From NCBI RefSeq assembly GCF_021740465.1, contig NZ_JAIOZR010000003.1:91759-155758 (forward strand): a stretch of DNA of 64,000 nucleotides. The letters are read 5' to 3'. This DNA comes from Chlorobium sp. Lineage in GTDB: Bacteria > Bacteroidota > Chlorobiia > Chlorobiales > Chlorobiaceae. Positions 39,001-48,167 of this stretch are shown in pieces. Within the stretch, counting starts at the first letter, position 1; each line of letters starts with the position of its first letter. The notes below the pieces were generated by a model. That model was given only the letters and a program-made list of their open reading frames with translations, was not told where the DNA came from and made no database searches. The translations under genes and the position numbers were made by a program.

Positions 39001-39588
39001 TTAGGTGAATCGCATGACTCCGCACTCATGGACGATGTAATCAAGCCGTTCATCCCACGGATCAAGAGGAAGCAACGGCACGATCTGGAGGCGGAACGCC
39101 AGCCCGACACGACAGGGAAAATGCCCTGCAGCCGCAAGTTCCGAAAGAAAACGGTCGAAATAGCCCCTGCCGTAGCCCATTCGGTACCCATCTTCATCAG
39201 CGGCAACGAGGGGTATGATCACCGCATCGATCCCGGAAGGATCGACGGAACGGAACAGTGCGGGCTCCGGCTGACCGAACATACCCCTATCGAGCTTTTC
39301 TCCGGGCATATAGCCGCAAGGAACAAGCCTCTCCTGACGTATCACCGGCACGGAAAGCTTCCGTCCGGAGCCACAGAGTTCCTTGATGATCTTTCCGGTA
39401 GAGACTTCTCGGGTTTCGGCAATGGAAAGATAGACAAGAAGATGCTCCGCAGCGGAAACCTCCGGTATTCCGAAGACCCTTGCCGCAATTTCCTCACTTT
39501 TTTCAAGCCATTCTTCATGCTGCAGCCGTTTTCTGATGGCAAGCACCTCTTTTCTGACCACCTGTTTCGATTCCGAAGGGCTGCTCAT
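39001..39588 (-). CDS. 5-formyltetrahydrofolate cyclo-ligase
   Basis: Uses ATP to convert 5-formyl-THF to 5,10-methenyl-THF, returning a stored folate to one-carbon metabolism. The C-terminal signature GYRMGYGRGYFDRFLSE near residue 145 binds ATP and folate, and IPLVAADEDGYRMG is typical. About 195 residues. I chose the ATG at 39588 (MSSPSESKQVVRKEVL); the longer frame to 39702 passes through a hairpin region and has no family similarity. It heads the ppk-rpiB-CBS run. Confidence 0.92.
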   Translation of the reverse strand: MSSPSESKQVVRKEVLAIRKRLQHEEWLEKSEEIAARVFGIPEVSAAEHLLVYLSIAETREVSTGKIIKELCGSGRKLSVPVIRQERLVPCGYMPGEKLDRGMFGQPEPALFRSVDPSGIDAVIIPLVAADEDGYRMGYGRGYFDRFLSELAAAGHFPCRVGLAFRLQIVPLLPLDPWDERLDYIVHECGVMRFT

Positions 39589-39639
39589 GCACGCAAATCC
39601 GCAGTTGATGACCGTAATTCTCTCCTTAACCTGCAAGAT

Positions 39640-39690
39640 AAAAAACTTGCCCGTCTTTGCAGTACCCGTCTTTAAGCAAGCTGGCAAGTT
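39640..39690 (-). promoter_or_regulatory. Structured leader with terminator-like hairpin before the 5-FTHF cyclo-ligase gene
   Basis: On the minus strand AACTTGCC (39690-39683) pairs with GGCAAGTT (39651-39644), and the T run continues beyond the stem (AAAAAA at 39640-39645 on the plus strand). The loop holds a 15-base direct repeat built on CCCGTCTTT (39650 and 39665, plus strand). It lies 52 bases before the start codon with no gene upstream on that strand, so it could be an attenuator or the end of a small RNA. It does not match any THF riboswitch I know. Confidence 0.4.
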
Positions 39691-39758
39691 GTAGTTCAGC
39701 ACGAATGATTTTACATTACCGAAACGAACCCTTTTGAATCAATAAGCCCGTCCTCTAT

Positions 39759-40493
39759 ATGACGTCCTTAATCGATGCTTCATCCATTGCTCCTGGAACA
39801 ATCTACTGCATCGCCAAAAACTATCGCGATCATGCACGTGAAATGCAGCTCTGGGAAGAGCCGGGAAAGGAAAAATCCCTTGAGGAGCAGGAACCGGTTG
39901 TTTTTCTCAAACCTCCTTCCGCCCTTGAAACCGGCGGGATAACCATGATTCCCAGGTTCGAAGGCCATCCGCTTTCTGAAAACCTGCACTACGAAGCGGA
40001 AGTCGTGCTGCTTATCGGCAGGGAGTGCGAAGACTGCTCGGAAGAAGAGGCCATGAAAGCCGTCAAGGGTTACGGCATAGGCCTCGACATGACACTCCGG
40101 GACGTTCAGCTTGAAGCTAAAAAACAGGGCATTCCGTGGCTGAAAAGCAAGGGATTCAGAAAAAGTGCCCTCATATCCGATTTCGTTCAGCGCAGCGAAG
40201 CCGGCAGCTGGCGAGACCTGGAACTATTCCTCGACTGCAACGGTAAAAGGGTTCAGCACGGTTCTCTTGACGAAACCATTTTTTCACCTCCCTTTCTCGT
40301 GCACTATCTTTCATCCGTTTACGGGCTGCGCAAAGGGGACATGATTTTTACGGGCACTCCGGCCGGAGTGGGACGGGTTGTGGCGGGAGATGTGCTTGAA
40401 GCGAAGCTTTGCAAGCGCAGCAGTCTGGAAAATGACTCCTATGAACTTGCAACACTCCGGGTGTCGGTGCTCCAGGACTGTCCCGAAAAATGA
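39759..40493 (+). CDS. Fumarylacetoacetate hydrolase (FAH) family protein
   Basis: A 244-residue enzyme of the FAH/hydratase-isomerase family. The metal-binding triad appears in HYEAEVVLLIGRECED near residue 90 and in GYGIGLDMTLRDVQLEAKK near 120; KGFRKSALISDFV and MIFTGTPAGVGRV complete the fold. Family members act on 2-keto acids (acylpyruvate hydrolysis, oxaloacetate decarboxylation or tautomerisation). An oxaloacetate-related role would fit a reverse-TCA organism, but the substrate is unknown. It precedes pyrC on the same strand by 49 bases. Confidence 0.88.
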   Translation: MTSLIDASSIAPGTIYCIAKNYRDHAREMQLWEEPGKEKSLEEQEPVVFLKPPSALETGGITMIPRFEGHPLSENLHYEAEVVLLIGRECEDCSEEEAMKAVKGYGIGLDMTLRDVQLEAKKQGIPWLKSKGFRKSALISDFVQRSEAGSWRDLELFLDCNGKRVQHGSLDETIFSPPFLVHYLSSVYGLRKGDMIFTGTPAGVGRVVAGDVLEAKLCKRSSLENDSYELATLRVSVLQDCPEK

Positions 40494-40542
40494 ATTATCC
40501 GAAACAGCGCCTCCAATCTTTCACCAATCACTCCTTACACTC

Positions 40543-41865
40543 ATGAGCATTATTTTTCAGGGAGCCCGTCTCCTGAGTCCTGCAGATAATCTCGATACAA
40601 GCGCATCGCTGAAGGTTTCCGTTTCAGGCGTTATCGAAGCCCTTGCAACCGGCAACGAAAGCATCGTCAGCAACGGCGACGACCGGGTAGTCGACCTCGG
40701 GGGAAAACTGATCGTGCCCGGCCTCTTCGACATGCACTGCCACTTCCGCGATCCGGGACAGGAGTACAAGGAAACGCTTGCGACTGGCTCTGCGGCCGCT
40801 GCCGCCGGCGGATTTACCGGGGTAGCGCTCATGCCCAACACCCGTCCGGTCATCGACAGCCCTCTCGGAGTGGCCTATATCCGCCACCATTCCGCCGAAC
40901 TGCCGATAGACCTCGAAGTTGTCGGCGCCATGACCGTCGAGAGCCGGGGCGAGACCCTCGCACCTTTCGGCAAATTCCGCTCATACGGAGTGAAGGCCAT
41001 TTCGGACGACGGCACCGCCATCCAGAATACACAGATCATGCGTCTCGCATTCGAATATGCCTCGAATTTCGATCTGCTCATCATCCAGCACTGCGAAGAC
41101 AAAACGCTGACCCAGGGTGGCATCATGAACGAAGGCCGCTTTTCCGCCATTCTTGGCCTGAAAGGCATTCCCGACGCCGCTGAAGCCATAACGCTTGCCC
41201 GTGACCTGCAGCTCATGCGCTATCTTCAGAAACACAAACTGCACGATCCACTCAACCCTCCCCGCTACCATGTCGCGCACATCAGCACAAAAGCCGCACT
41301 CGACCTTGTCCGGCAGGCAAAGGCCGAAGGGCTGCAGATCACCTGCGAAGTCACGCCACACCATTTCACCCTGACCGATGAAGACCTTTTCCGGGCGGAA
41401 GCCAAGGGAAACTTCATCATGAAGCCGCCGCTCTGTTCCTCCGAAAACCGGCAAGCCCTGCTTGATGCCATCGCCGATGGCACCATCGACGTTATCGCTA
41501 CCGATCATGCACCCCATGCCGCTCACGAAAAAGAGTGCCCTCCCGATCAGGCGGCATTCGGCATAACAGGACTGGAGACCTCCGTAGGCCTCACCCTGAC
41601 CGAGCTCACCTCAAAAGGGGTGATCCCGCTTTCGAGAGCCGTGGAAATGCTCTCCGTCAACCCGAGAAAAATCATGCATCTCTATCCCATACGCTTCAGC
41701 GAGGGAGAAACCGCAAACTTTACCGTTATCGATCCCGATCTGGAGTGGACGGTCGCCAGGGAAAATCTGCACTCAAGGTCCCTGAACACTCCGTTTATCG
41801 GCCGCATCCTAAAAGGGAAAGCCATCGGTATCTGCCACAGGGGGAGGTACATCGAAAACCCGTGA
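40543..41865 (+). CDS. pyrC: Dihydroorotase PyrC (class I)
   Basis: Closes carbamoyl aspartate to dihydroorotate in pyrimidine synthesis. Zinc ligands are in DMHCHFRDPGQEYKET near residue 63, and the late aspartate in VIATDHAPHAAHEK near 325; KPPLCS and HISTKAALDLV are conserved. About 440 residues, the amidohydrolase class I type. I chose the ATG at 40543 (MSIIFQGARLLSPADN); the open frame to 40378 lies inside the upstream gene. A weak hairpin (CAAAAGG/CCTTTTG, 41871-41892) follows the stop. Confidence 0.94.
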   Translation: MSIIFQGARLLSPADNLDTSASLKVSVSGVIEALATGNESIVSNGDDRVVDLGGKLIVPGLFDMHCHFRDPGQEYKETLATGSAAAAAGGFTGVALMPNTRPVIDSPLGVAYIRHHSAELPIDLEVVGAMTVESRGETLAPFGKFRSYGVKAISDDGTAIQNTQIMRLAFEYASNFDLLIIQHCEDKTLTQGGIMNEGRFSAILGLKGIPDAAEAITLARDLQLMRYLQKHKLHDPLNPPRYHVAHISTKAALDLVRQAKAEGLQITCEVTPHHFTLTDEDLFRAEAKGNFIMKPPLCSSENRQALLDAIADGTIDVIATDHAPHAAHEKECPPDQAAFGITGLETSVGLTLTELTSKGVIPLSRAVEMLSVNPRKIMHLYPIRFSEGETANFTVIDPDLEWTVARENLHSRSLNTPFIGRILKGKAIGICHRGRYIENP

Positions 41866-41989
41866 TAACGCAAAAGGGAAAGGGGCCTTTTGTAACTTGT
41901 AAAGAGGTGATTTTTTTATTACCTTCAAGTTCTTTTAAGCGAAAGTATATTACGTTCCGACAATAACCACAAGAACCAGCGTATCAGTC

Positions 41990-42184
41990 ATGGCAAAGAA
42001 ACAAACGTTCGGCGATAAAGGAAAGAAAACCGGCGGCAGCGACTTCAAGGTAGCCAAACTCGTGCTTTCCGTCCCGTCGAAAAAGAGCAAGGCATGGAAA
42101 TTCGTTGAAAAAAACGTCCGTATTCCCAACGGCGAAAATGAACAGGCTATTCTTGCAAAGGCCATCAGCGAAGCGGTTAAATAA
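41990..42184 (+). CDS. Small basic hypothetical protein (64 aa)
   Basis: A lysine-rich protein: MAKKQTFGDKGKKTGGSDFK, then VAKLVLSVPSKKSKAWKFVE and a C-terminal helix (ENEQAILAKAISEAVK). I do not recognise a family. Evidence that it is real: it stands alone between pyrC and a methyltransferase, has 125 bases upstream with an AT-rich promoter-like stretch and is followed within 16 bases by a strong terminator. The high positive charge suggests binding to nucleic acid or the ribosome; that is inference. Confidence 0.75.
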   Translation: MAKKQTFGDKGKKTGGSDFKVAKLVLSVPSKKSKAWKFVEKNVRIPNGENEQAILAKAISEAVK

Positions 42185-42200
42185 GCTGTTTTCCTCCTGA

Positions 42201-42235
42201 GCGGGGCGCATCTTCGGCGCCCCGCCTCCTCTTTT
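42201..42235 (+). terminator. Rho-independent terminator after the small basic protein gene
   Basis: GCGGGGCGC at 42201-42209 pairs perfectly with GCGCCCCGC at 42217-42225 across a seven-base loop, followed by a pyrimidine-rich tail ending in TTTT at 42232-42235. Confidence 0.85.
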
Positions 42236-42257
42236 CATCATACGAACACCCTCATTC

Positions 42258-43046
42258 ATGTCAGAAAGCGGCAACTTTTCCGGTCAGGATGCCCGCCCGC
42301 CCTGGTTTGCGGAATGGTTCAATCATCCGCTCTATCTAAGGGTCTACAGTCATCGCGATACAGGGGAAGCAGCCCGCTGCATCCGCACCATCATCGATCG
42401 TACACAATCCGGAAAGCGCCATCCCTCATCGGTAGCAGTGCTCGATATTGCCTGCGGAGCAGGCCGCCATGCGCTTGAACTCGCCCGTCTCGGCTACTGC
42501 GTAACCGGCAATGACCTCTCTCCCTTTCTGCTCGATACCGCCCGCCGGGAAGCCCTCGCCTGCAGCATCCAGCTGGTACTGAGCTGCTGCGACATGCGCA
42601 ACTTCCCTGAAAAGGAGCGCTTCGATCTGGTTGTACAGCTCTTTACCAGTTTCGGATATTTCGAATCGGAAGAGGACGACCGCAGGGTGCTCGCAAACGT
42701 TTACCGGGCGCTCAACGGCGGAGGCTGGTATGTGCTCGATCTCATCAATCCCCGGCATCTGGAACGAAACCTCGTACCGGTTACCCGGCGCACAATCGAT
42801 AATCTGAGGGTAGTCGAAGAACGCACTTTGGAGGAGAACCGGATCACCAAAAAAATATCCATCACTCCTGATGAAGGCGAACCGCTTCTGTTCACCGAAT
42901 CCGTTCGTCTCTTTACCAGGGAAACCATTTCGGCTATGCTCCTTGAAGCCGGGTTCAGTCTCGAATCGATTGCCGGTGACTACGGGGGCAGCGACTTCGA
43001 GGGCGAACACTCACCCAGAATGATGCTTTTCGCCCGAAAACCCTGA
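42258..43046 (+). CDS. Class I SAM-dependent methyltransferase
   Basis: A 262-residue protein with the Rossmann-type SAM site: VLDIACGAGRHALELARLGY near residue 60, GNDLSPFLL and CDMRNFPEKERFDLVVQLFTSFGYF for motifs II-IV. The C-terminal part has a beta region as in methyltransferase domain 25/11 proteins. Substrate unknown. The start at 42258 lies 22 bases after the terminator of the preceding gene, so its promoter must overlap that hairpin or the 42236-42257 interval. Confidence 0.85.
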   Translation: MSESGNFSGQDARPPWFAEWFNHPLYLRVYSHRDTGEAARCIRTIIDRTQSGKRHPSSVAVLDIACGAGRHALELARLGYCVTGNDLSPFLLDTARREALACSIQLVLSCCDMRNFPEKERFDLVVQLFTSFGYFESEEDDRRVLANVYRALNGGGWYVLDLINPRHLERNLVPVTRRTIDNLRVVEERTLEENRITKKISITPDEGEPLLFTESVRLFTRETISAMLLEAGFSLESIAGDYGGSDFEGEHSPRMMLFARKP

Positions 43047-43085
43047 GTCTCCTCCCCTCCGGCAGAGCGCCGATAAGCAAATCAG

Positions 43086-43796
43086 TTACTTCATCAACAG
43101 CGATCCGGCGGTTTCGATGCCTGATTTTCGACCCTTCGCCAGAAGACGCTGATAGAGCTGTGCCGTAAGATAGGCATCACCTGCCGAAGTGTGACGATCG
43201 TGCAGACGGATACTGTAGCGTTCGCACAAGGTATCGAGCCGGTACTCGCCCGCCTTGTGCGCAAGATTGTAATACGGGCCTTTTTCGAGCCTTTTTGCAA
43301 GACTGGCCGTATCGATCACCTCGTTGAACAGCCGGATGCCGAAATGTCTGCGGAGGATGCGGTTCACCATGCACATATCGAATCCCGCATGCTGGGCAAC
43401 CAGCACGCTGTCGCCAATATAGTCGAGAAATGCCGCAACTGCCTGTTTTTCATCGATACCCGAAGCGATATCCTTTCGGAGCAATCCGTGGACACTTACC
43501 GCTTCGCGATCCCCGACGTTTTCCTGACGCACCAGAACCTCGAATGAATCTCCGACGTCGATGCGTTGCGCCCTGAGAGCGATAGCGCCGATAGAGATGA
43601 TCTTGTCCTTTTTCAGGTCAAAACCGGTTGTTTCGGTATCGAATACCACGAAACGGATATCCTGCACGGGAGTCCATGAGGAAATTTTTTTCCGGTTCCT
43701 CTCCAGGTAACGACAGACGGCCTCATGGGAAGCTTTTTTTCGGCTCCGCAAGAGTGCCGCCTCGATGAGAATGCGGTCAATCACGGATATAGTCAA
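43086..43796 (-). CDS. DnaQ-like 3'-5' exonuclease (DEDDh)
   Basis: A 236-residue exonuclease domain protein related to the epsilon subunit of DNA polymerase III. Exo I is VVFDTETTGFDLKK near residue 50, Exo II is LVAQHAGFDMCMVNRIL near 133 and Exo III is HDRHTSAGDAYLTAQL near 200, so all four acidic ligands and the histidine are present. An N-terminal region of about 45 residues precedes the domain. Its start overlaps the end of the cNMP/CBS/DUF294 gene by 20 bases; this pairing is common and suggests a shared nucleotide-signalling or repair role. Confidence 0.9.
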   Translation of the reverse strand: MTISVIDRILIEAALLRSRKKASHEAVCRYLERNRKKISSWTPVQDIRFVVFDTETTGFDLKKDKIISIGAIALRAQRIDVGDSFEVLVRQENVGDREAVSVHGLLRKDIASGIDEKQAVAAFLDYIGDSVLVAQHAGFDMCMVNRILRRHFGIRLFNEVIDTASLAKRLEKGPYYNLAHKAGEYRLDTLCERYSIRLHDRHTSAGDAYLTAQLYQRLLAKGRKSGIETAGSLLMK

Positions 43797-45729
43797 GCTG
43801 GAACCTCAGATTAAGGGTTTTCTGTACCTGTCCGATGGTAACGAACACATTGCGCAGCATCTGCCGGTCGATCTTGTTCAGGCTCTCCGGATTGATATAG
43901 CGACCCGCCGACTGCTGGCTGAGCCCGTTGACCACGCGCAGGCGCATGAGAAACTCATAGGCGGCGGCGGCCTCGAGGCAGAGATCCTTTTCCGGTGGAA
44001 GCAGTTCGGCAAGTCTTCTGAACCGTTCGGAGGTACTCAGATAATCCGGAATCCTGAGCTCATAGGCAAGCACCCTGGCGGCATCGGAAAGCGGCATCAT
44101 GGCTCTCGACTTGATATCGAACTCATTGGCATGATCGCGGCTTTTCTCGACAAGGAAATTGCGGAAGAAGCCGAGGGGCGGAGGATTCTGCAGGGCGTTT
44201 TTCGCAAAGAACTCGAGAAATCCCCGACCCCGGGCGATCTCCTCGAAAACTCCCCGCTTCAACTCGGCCGCAAGCGAAGCTTCACCGAATACCGGACGGA
44301 AATCGAAGAATATGGTCGAATGCATGAGCGCTTTCGGCTCGGGGGTGAGAATCCACCGGCTGAAATATTTCTGCCACACCGATACAGGCTGGCACCACTG
44401 CTCGTTGCTGGCCATAATCTCCGCCGGACACCTGGCGAAACCGGTCTCCAGCAGCATGGTCGTAACCTTCCGACCCAATGCGAGATAGTATTGGTGAACC
44501 TCTTCTCCCCTTCCAGGAGGAGGATCGGCATAGAGCAGGGCATTATCCTGATCGGTGCGCAGCATCTGCTCCTTGCGCCCTTCACTGCCAAGAGAGAGCC
44601 AGCAGAACGGAACATCCGGGGGCATCGTCAGCCCTTCCTGCTCAAGCTCGGCTTTCGAAAAGGCGATCGACTTGACAATGAGCGCGTCGTTGATTTCGGT
44701 AACGATATTCGAAATGAAATGGATGGCCACATCCTGGCTGATATAGACCTCGAGGAGATGCTCCGCCTTGTCCCGCTCCTTTTTCAGATGGCCGACATTT
44801 TCGGCAGTCATGATCTCCTTCATGATCACGGCAGGGTTGTTGCCTTCGGAAGTGATGATGTCATGCTCCGAAATAATGCCCTTCAGCGGGGAGTTCACGG
44901 TGCCGTCCTCGGTAATGCAGAAATGGCGCAGCTTGGTTTTCACCATGAGCATAACCATATCGGCAACGGTTTTGCCACCCGTAATGGTATAGACGGGACT
45001 GCTCATGATCTCGCGTACCGGTCGTTCATTGACCGAACCTGGCTGGGCGACCACCTTTTTGCGAAGATCGGTATCGGTGATAATGCCGAGCGGATGGTTT
45101 TCGGGCGATACAACGAGTATGGAACCGATATTGCAGTCGGACATGATTTTTGCCGCTTCCCTGACGCTGATATCCGGCAAACAGGTTATGACATTTGTTA
45201 CCGGCTTCACCTCGAGCGTTTCATGTTCCAGAAAGCTCCTGCAGGACTGCTCGCTGTAACGCAGCTTGTGCTGGTCGAATGCATTGGTGAGGGTTCGCTC
45301 CATCACCTGCATGCTTTTGGCGAACTCTCCCGCAAAAAACATGGAAACGGCCGGATTGGCCACTATGAGCGCCCTGATCTTTTCGGCTGGCATCTCATAC
45401 AGAAGGCTCTCTTCGGCTACCTGAGCGCTCAGCACATAGGAGCTTCCCCCGAAGATCGCCCGGACGCCGAAAATATCCCCTTCGTCGCACAGGTCAACGA
45501 GCACCTCTTCGCCATCGATGGTATCGAAAAGACGGACAGCTCCCTTCATAACCATGAAGGCGGCTTCCCTGAGGGCATCACCTTTATTGAAAATCACCTC
45601 GCCCTCTTCGTGATAGTGAATCGCAGTGCATGATGCAAGATCCTGCAACACCGACGGTTCGAGCCTGTCGAAAGGAGGATATTTGCCAAGATCTGCAGCA
45701 ACACGTTCAACAATGGTGTTCGACGGCAT
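43777..45729 (-). CDS. cNMP-binding / CBS-pair / DUF294 nucleotidyltransferase-like protein
   Basis: A 650-residue regulator. Residues 20-135 form a cyclic-nucleotide-binding domain (EEGEVIFNKGDALREAAFMV, then CDEGDIFGVRAIFGG). Two CBS motifs follow (SVREAAKIMSDCNIGSILVV near 190 and TVADMVMLMVKTKLRHFCI near 255). From about 330 the GlnD-like nucleotidyltransferase domain (DUF294) has WLSLGSEGRKEQMLRTDQDNAL with the G-S and D-x-D metal motif, and a helical C-terminal domain follows. Such proteins are thought to transfer nucleotides in response to signals; the target is unknown. It is coupled with the exonuclease gene. Confidence 0.9.
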   Translation of the reverse strand: MPSNTIVERVAADLGKYPPFDRLEPSVLQDLASCTAIHYHEEGEVIFNKGDALREAAFMVMKGAVRLFDTIDGEEVLVDLCDEGDIFGVRAIFGGSSYVLSAQVAEESLLYEMPAEKIRALIVANPAVSMFFAGEFAKSMQVMERTLTNAFDQHKLRYSEQSCRSFLEHETLEVKPVTNVITCLPDISVREAAKIMSDCNIGSILVVSPENHPLGIITDTDLRKKVVAQPGSVNERPVREIMSSPVYTITGGKTVADMVMLMVKTKLRHFCITEDGTVNSPLKGIISEHDIITSEGNNPAVIMKEIMTAENVGHLKKERDKAEHLLEVYISQDVAIHFISNIVTEINDALIVKSIAFSKAELEQEGLTMPPDVPFCWLSLGSEGRKEQMLRTDQDNALLYADPPPGRGEEVHQYYLALGRKVTTMLLETGFARCPAEIMASNEQWCQPVSVWQKYFSRWILTPEPKALMHSTIFFDFRPVFGEASLAAELKRGVFEEIARGRGFLEFFAKNALQNPPPLGFFRNFLVEKSRDHANEFDIKSRAMMPLSDAARVLAYELRIPDYLSTSERFRRLAELLPPEKDLCLEAAAAYEFLMRLRVVNGLSQQSAGRYINPESLNKIDRQMLRNVFVTIGQVQKTLNLRFQLDYIRD

Positions 45730-45837
45730 GGCTTGTTCCGGTAAGATGGATAGAAAACATGTCGAATGAGGCTGAAAAAGGGTGCCGGCACCACTGCACC
45801 AGGCAATCAGAACGCCCGGCAGATGTAAAGGGTTGCC

Positions 45838-46833
45838 CTAATGCAGCATATTCCTGTCACGATACCACTCGAATGCACTTCTGATGCTGTTTGCATGTGG
45901 CTCCCGTCTCATGCCGAGTTCACGAATGGCCTTCGCCGAATCGTAATAAAGGTTTTCCGAAGCCACCCGGTACATGGAGAGGTTGAAAAGCTTCGATATA
46001 CCATTGCGGCCTTTGTGCATATCCAGGTACGATTTCAGTATTCTGGCCATCCAGAACGGCAGGGGAAGATGAATTTTCGGCGCTCCGGTTACAGCTGAAA
46101 TCGTAGCCACAAGCTCCCTGTAGGAGACGTTGTCTCCGCCGATAATATAGCGCTCTCCGGTTCTCCCCTTCTCCATCGCCGCCATAATGGTTTCGGCTAC
46201 GATCTCCACATCGATCACACAGATACCGCCAACAGGGAAAAAGGGTATCCTGCGGTTATAGACGTCTTTTATCAGCCTTCCCGCGTTGAAGTTGATGTCG
46301 CCGGCACCGAAAACGAAGGCGGGATTGACGATGACGCAATCCAGACCCTTTTTCACCGCTTCGGCCACGAGCTGCTCCGCCTTCTGTTTTGTCCGGGCGT
46401 ACTCGAGATTGATCCGGTCGAAGTTCCATGGCGAATTTTCATCGAGAGGGGTTTTGCCGCTGCACATGCCCACTGCCGTAATCGAACTGACATGTACGAC
46501 CCTCTGCACCCCTGCCTCGATCGATGCATCGAGAATATTCCGCGTACCCTCTACATTGACGGCATGCAGCAGCGGATTTCGCTTGTCACCCATATAGGTT
46601 AGTCCAGCGGAATGATAGACCTGCTCGACTCCCATGAGCGCGCTATCCAGAGAGTTCCGGTTCGTTACGTCACCGTAGACAAGGGTTATCCTGTCGAGCA
46701 CTCCGTCCAGAGAGATCAGATCCGAACTTTTACGGACAAGAACATGAATATCGTCGGCCGTCGAGGCCAGTTTGTGGACAAGACGCGATCCGATAAAACC
46801 CGTACCGCCAGTCACCAGAATTTTTTTCTTCAC
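45838..46833 (-). CDS. NAD-dependent epimerase / dihydroflavonol-reductase-like SDR (extended)
   Basis: About 331 residues with the extended-SDR Rossmann motif LVTGGTGFIGSRLVHKL, the catalytic serine-tyrosine-lysine set (VVHVSSITAVG and YARTKQKAEQL) and a substrate-binding C-terminal half. Relatives include dihydroflavonol-4-reductase-like and hopanoid-associated sugar epimerases; I cannot tell the substrate. I placed the start at GTG 46833 (VKKKILVTGG), next to the nucleotide motif; a TTG at 46851 would add six residues. It stands alone, with 36 bases separating it from the BMP lipoprotein gene upstream on the same strand. Confidence 0.85.
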   Translation of the reverse strand: MKKKILVTGGTGFIGSRLVHKLASTADDIHVLVRKSSDLISLDGVLDRITLVYGDVTNRNSLDSALMGVEQVYHSAGLTYMGDKRNPLLHAVNVEGTRNILDASIEAGVQRVVHVSSITAVGMCSGKTPLDENSPWNFDRINLEYARTKQKAEQLVAEAVKKGLDCVIVNPAFVFGAGDINFNAGRLIKDVYNRRIPFFPVGGICVIDVEIVAETIMAAMEKGRTGERYIIGGDNVSYRELVATISAVTGAPKIHLPLPFWMARILKSYLDMHKGRNGISKLFNLSMYRVASENLYYDSAKAIRELGMRREPHANSIRSAFEWYRDRNMLH

Positions 46834-46888
46834 CAATACTGTATACTTCAATCATTGAAAGAACGGCACAAGCCCACCGAGAGAACAC

Positions 46889-47932
46889 TTATTCTGTCGG
46901 AGCCTGCTCCTCTACTGCTATAACGCCGGAAAGAATTTTACGGCGGATATCCTCGACACGCTCATGAACATCAGCACCGAAAAGCGCCGCATTGCGGTCG
47001 TTGTAAACATAGTCGGTATAACGCTCGCCGATCCCGAAAATCGTCAAGGCACCGCCCCTGAAAGTTCCGGCAAGCACCTCCTCGACACTCTTGAGTACGG
47101 CACGGTCAATGCTCTTCACCATACTGGTCAGAACAAATCCCGGAGCATCCGGCTCCTGGTCACGATCGGTGCAGATAACAAGTTTTTTCGTGGCGCGGGC
47201 AGCCTCGATCACGCCCATACCGCTTGCACCGGCCGCCTCATAGATAATATCGGCGCCACGGGCGTACTGACCGAGAGCGAGTTCCTTGCCCTTCGCCGGA
47301 TTGGCGAAAGCGCTTCCGGTCATGCCAATATAAGCGGGAATAACCGTCGCGCGGGGATTGACATACCTCACCCCTTCTACAAAACCGGTTTCGAACTTTC
47401 TGATGATGCCGGACTCCATGCCCCCAATAAATCCCACGATACCCGTTTTCGTAACCAGACCAGCAACCGCTCCAGCAAGAAACGAGCCTCTCTTCTCTTC
47501 AAAAACAACACCGGAAAGGTTTTCGGGAAGCGATACGCCCTTTTTGGGGATATAGTCGATACAGACGAACTTCTTGTCGGGAAAATCCCTGGCGATAGCG
47601 GTAATATCATCGCTGAAAAGCAGCCCAACGCCTATGACCAGATCAATATCCGGTTCGGCCGCCATCTGCCTGAGGGCCGCCTCCCTGTCTGCTCCTTCGC
47701 CGGACGGTTCGGAATGGATAAAGGTGATGGCGTATTTTTCTCTGGCGAGCTCCAGTCCGTGATATGCCGAATCGTTGAAAGAACGGTCACCGAGACCGCC
47801 GACATCAAAAACAAGACCTACCCTCAGGGGAGCATCTTTTGCAGTAGGAGAGGATGTTTCAGGTGTTGACGAACCCGAACAGGCCCCGAGCAGAAAAGCG
47901 CAGGCCAGAAAAAAAAGGAAAAGACGCTTCAT
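46889..47932 (-). CDS. BMP/Med-family substrate-binding lipoprotein
   Basis: A periplasmic lipoprotein of about 347 residues: signal MKRLFLFFLACAFLLGACSG with the lipidated cysteine at 18. The mature part has the basic membrane protein pattern GLVFDVGGLGDRSFNDSAYHG, later VDEVVFEEKRGSFLAG-like (GVVFEEKRGSFLAGAVAGL) and VIYEAAGASGMGVIEAA. PnrA/BmpA relatives bind purine nucleosides for an ABC importer. No permease or ATPase gene is next to it, so it may serve a transporter encoded elsewhere. The start is ATG 47932; the longer frame has no signal character. Confidence 0.9.
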   Translation of the reverse strand: MKRLFLFFLACAFLLGACSGSSTPETSSPTAKDAPLRVGLVFDVGGLGDRSFNDSAYHGLELAREKYAITFIHSEPSGEGADREAALRQMAAEPDIDLVIGVGLLFSDDITAIARDFPDKKFVCIDYIPKKGVSLPENLSGVVFEEKRGSFLAGAVAGLVTKTGIVGFIGGMESGIIRKFETGFVEGVRYVNPRATVIPAYIGMTGSAFANPAKGKELALGQYARGADIIYEAAGASGMGVIEAARATKKLVICTDRDQEPDAPGFVLTSMVKSIDRAVLKSVEEVLAGTFRGGALTIFGIGERYTDYVYNDRNAALFGADVHERVEDIRRKILSGVIAVEEQAPTE

Positions 47933-48167
47933 GATTGCAACAGGAAAAGACTGGACTGCAGATAATGATGTCACTATTTTTCAAGAATTTGAAGTTAGAA
48001 AAAACCGGCCCCATTTAAAAACGGAGCCGCAACAAATTTGCCTAAAGGCAATGCTTTTCGAGGGGGCTCGGGAGGCATCGGCCCAGGCCCTGGCGGTATA
48101 TCGCAAAGTTCTTGTTATATTTGAATTTATCGGCCTGCAATAAAATCCTTTTGAAGATGCCCCACAA

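Noticed and set aside
43765..45633. 622-codon plus-strand ORF opposite the cNMP/CBS/DUF294 gene
   Set aside because: The minus-strand product has clear domains throughout; the plus-strand reading has none.
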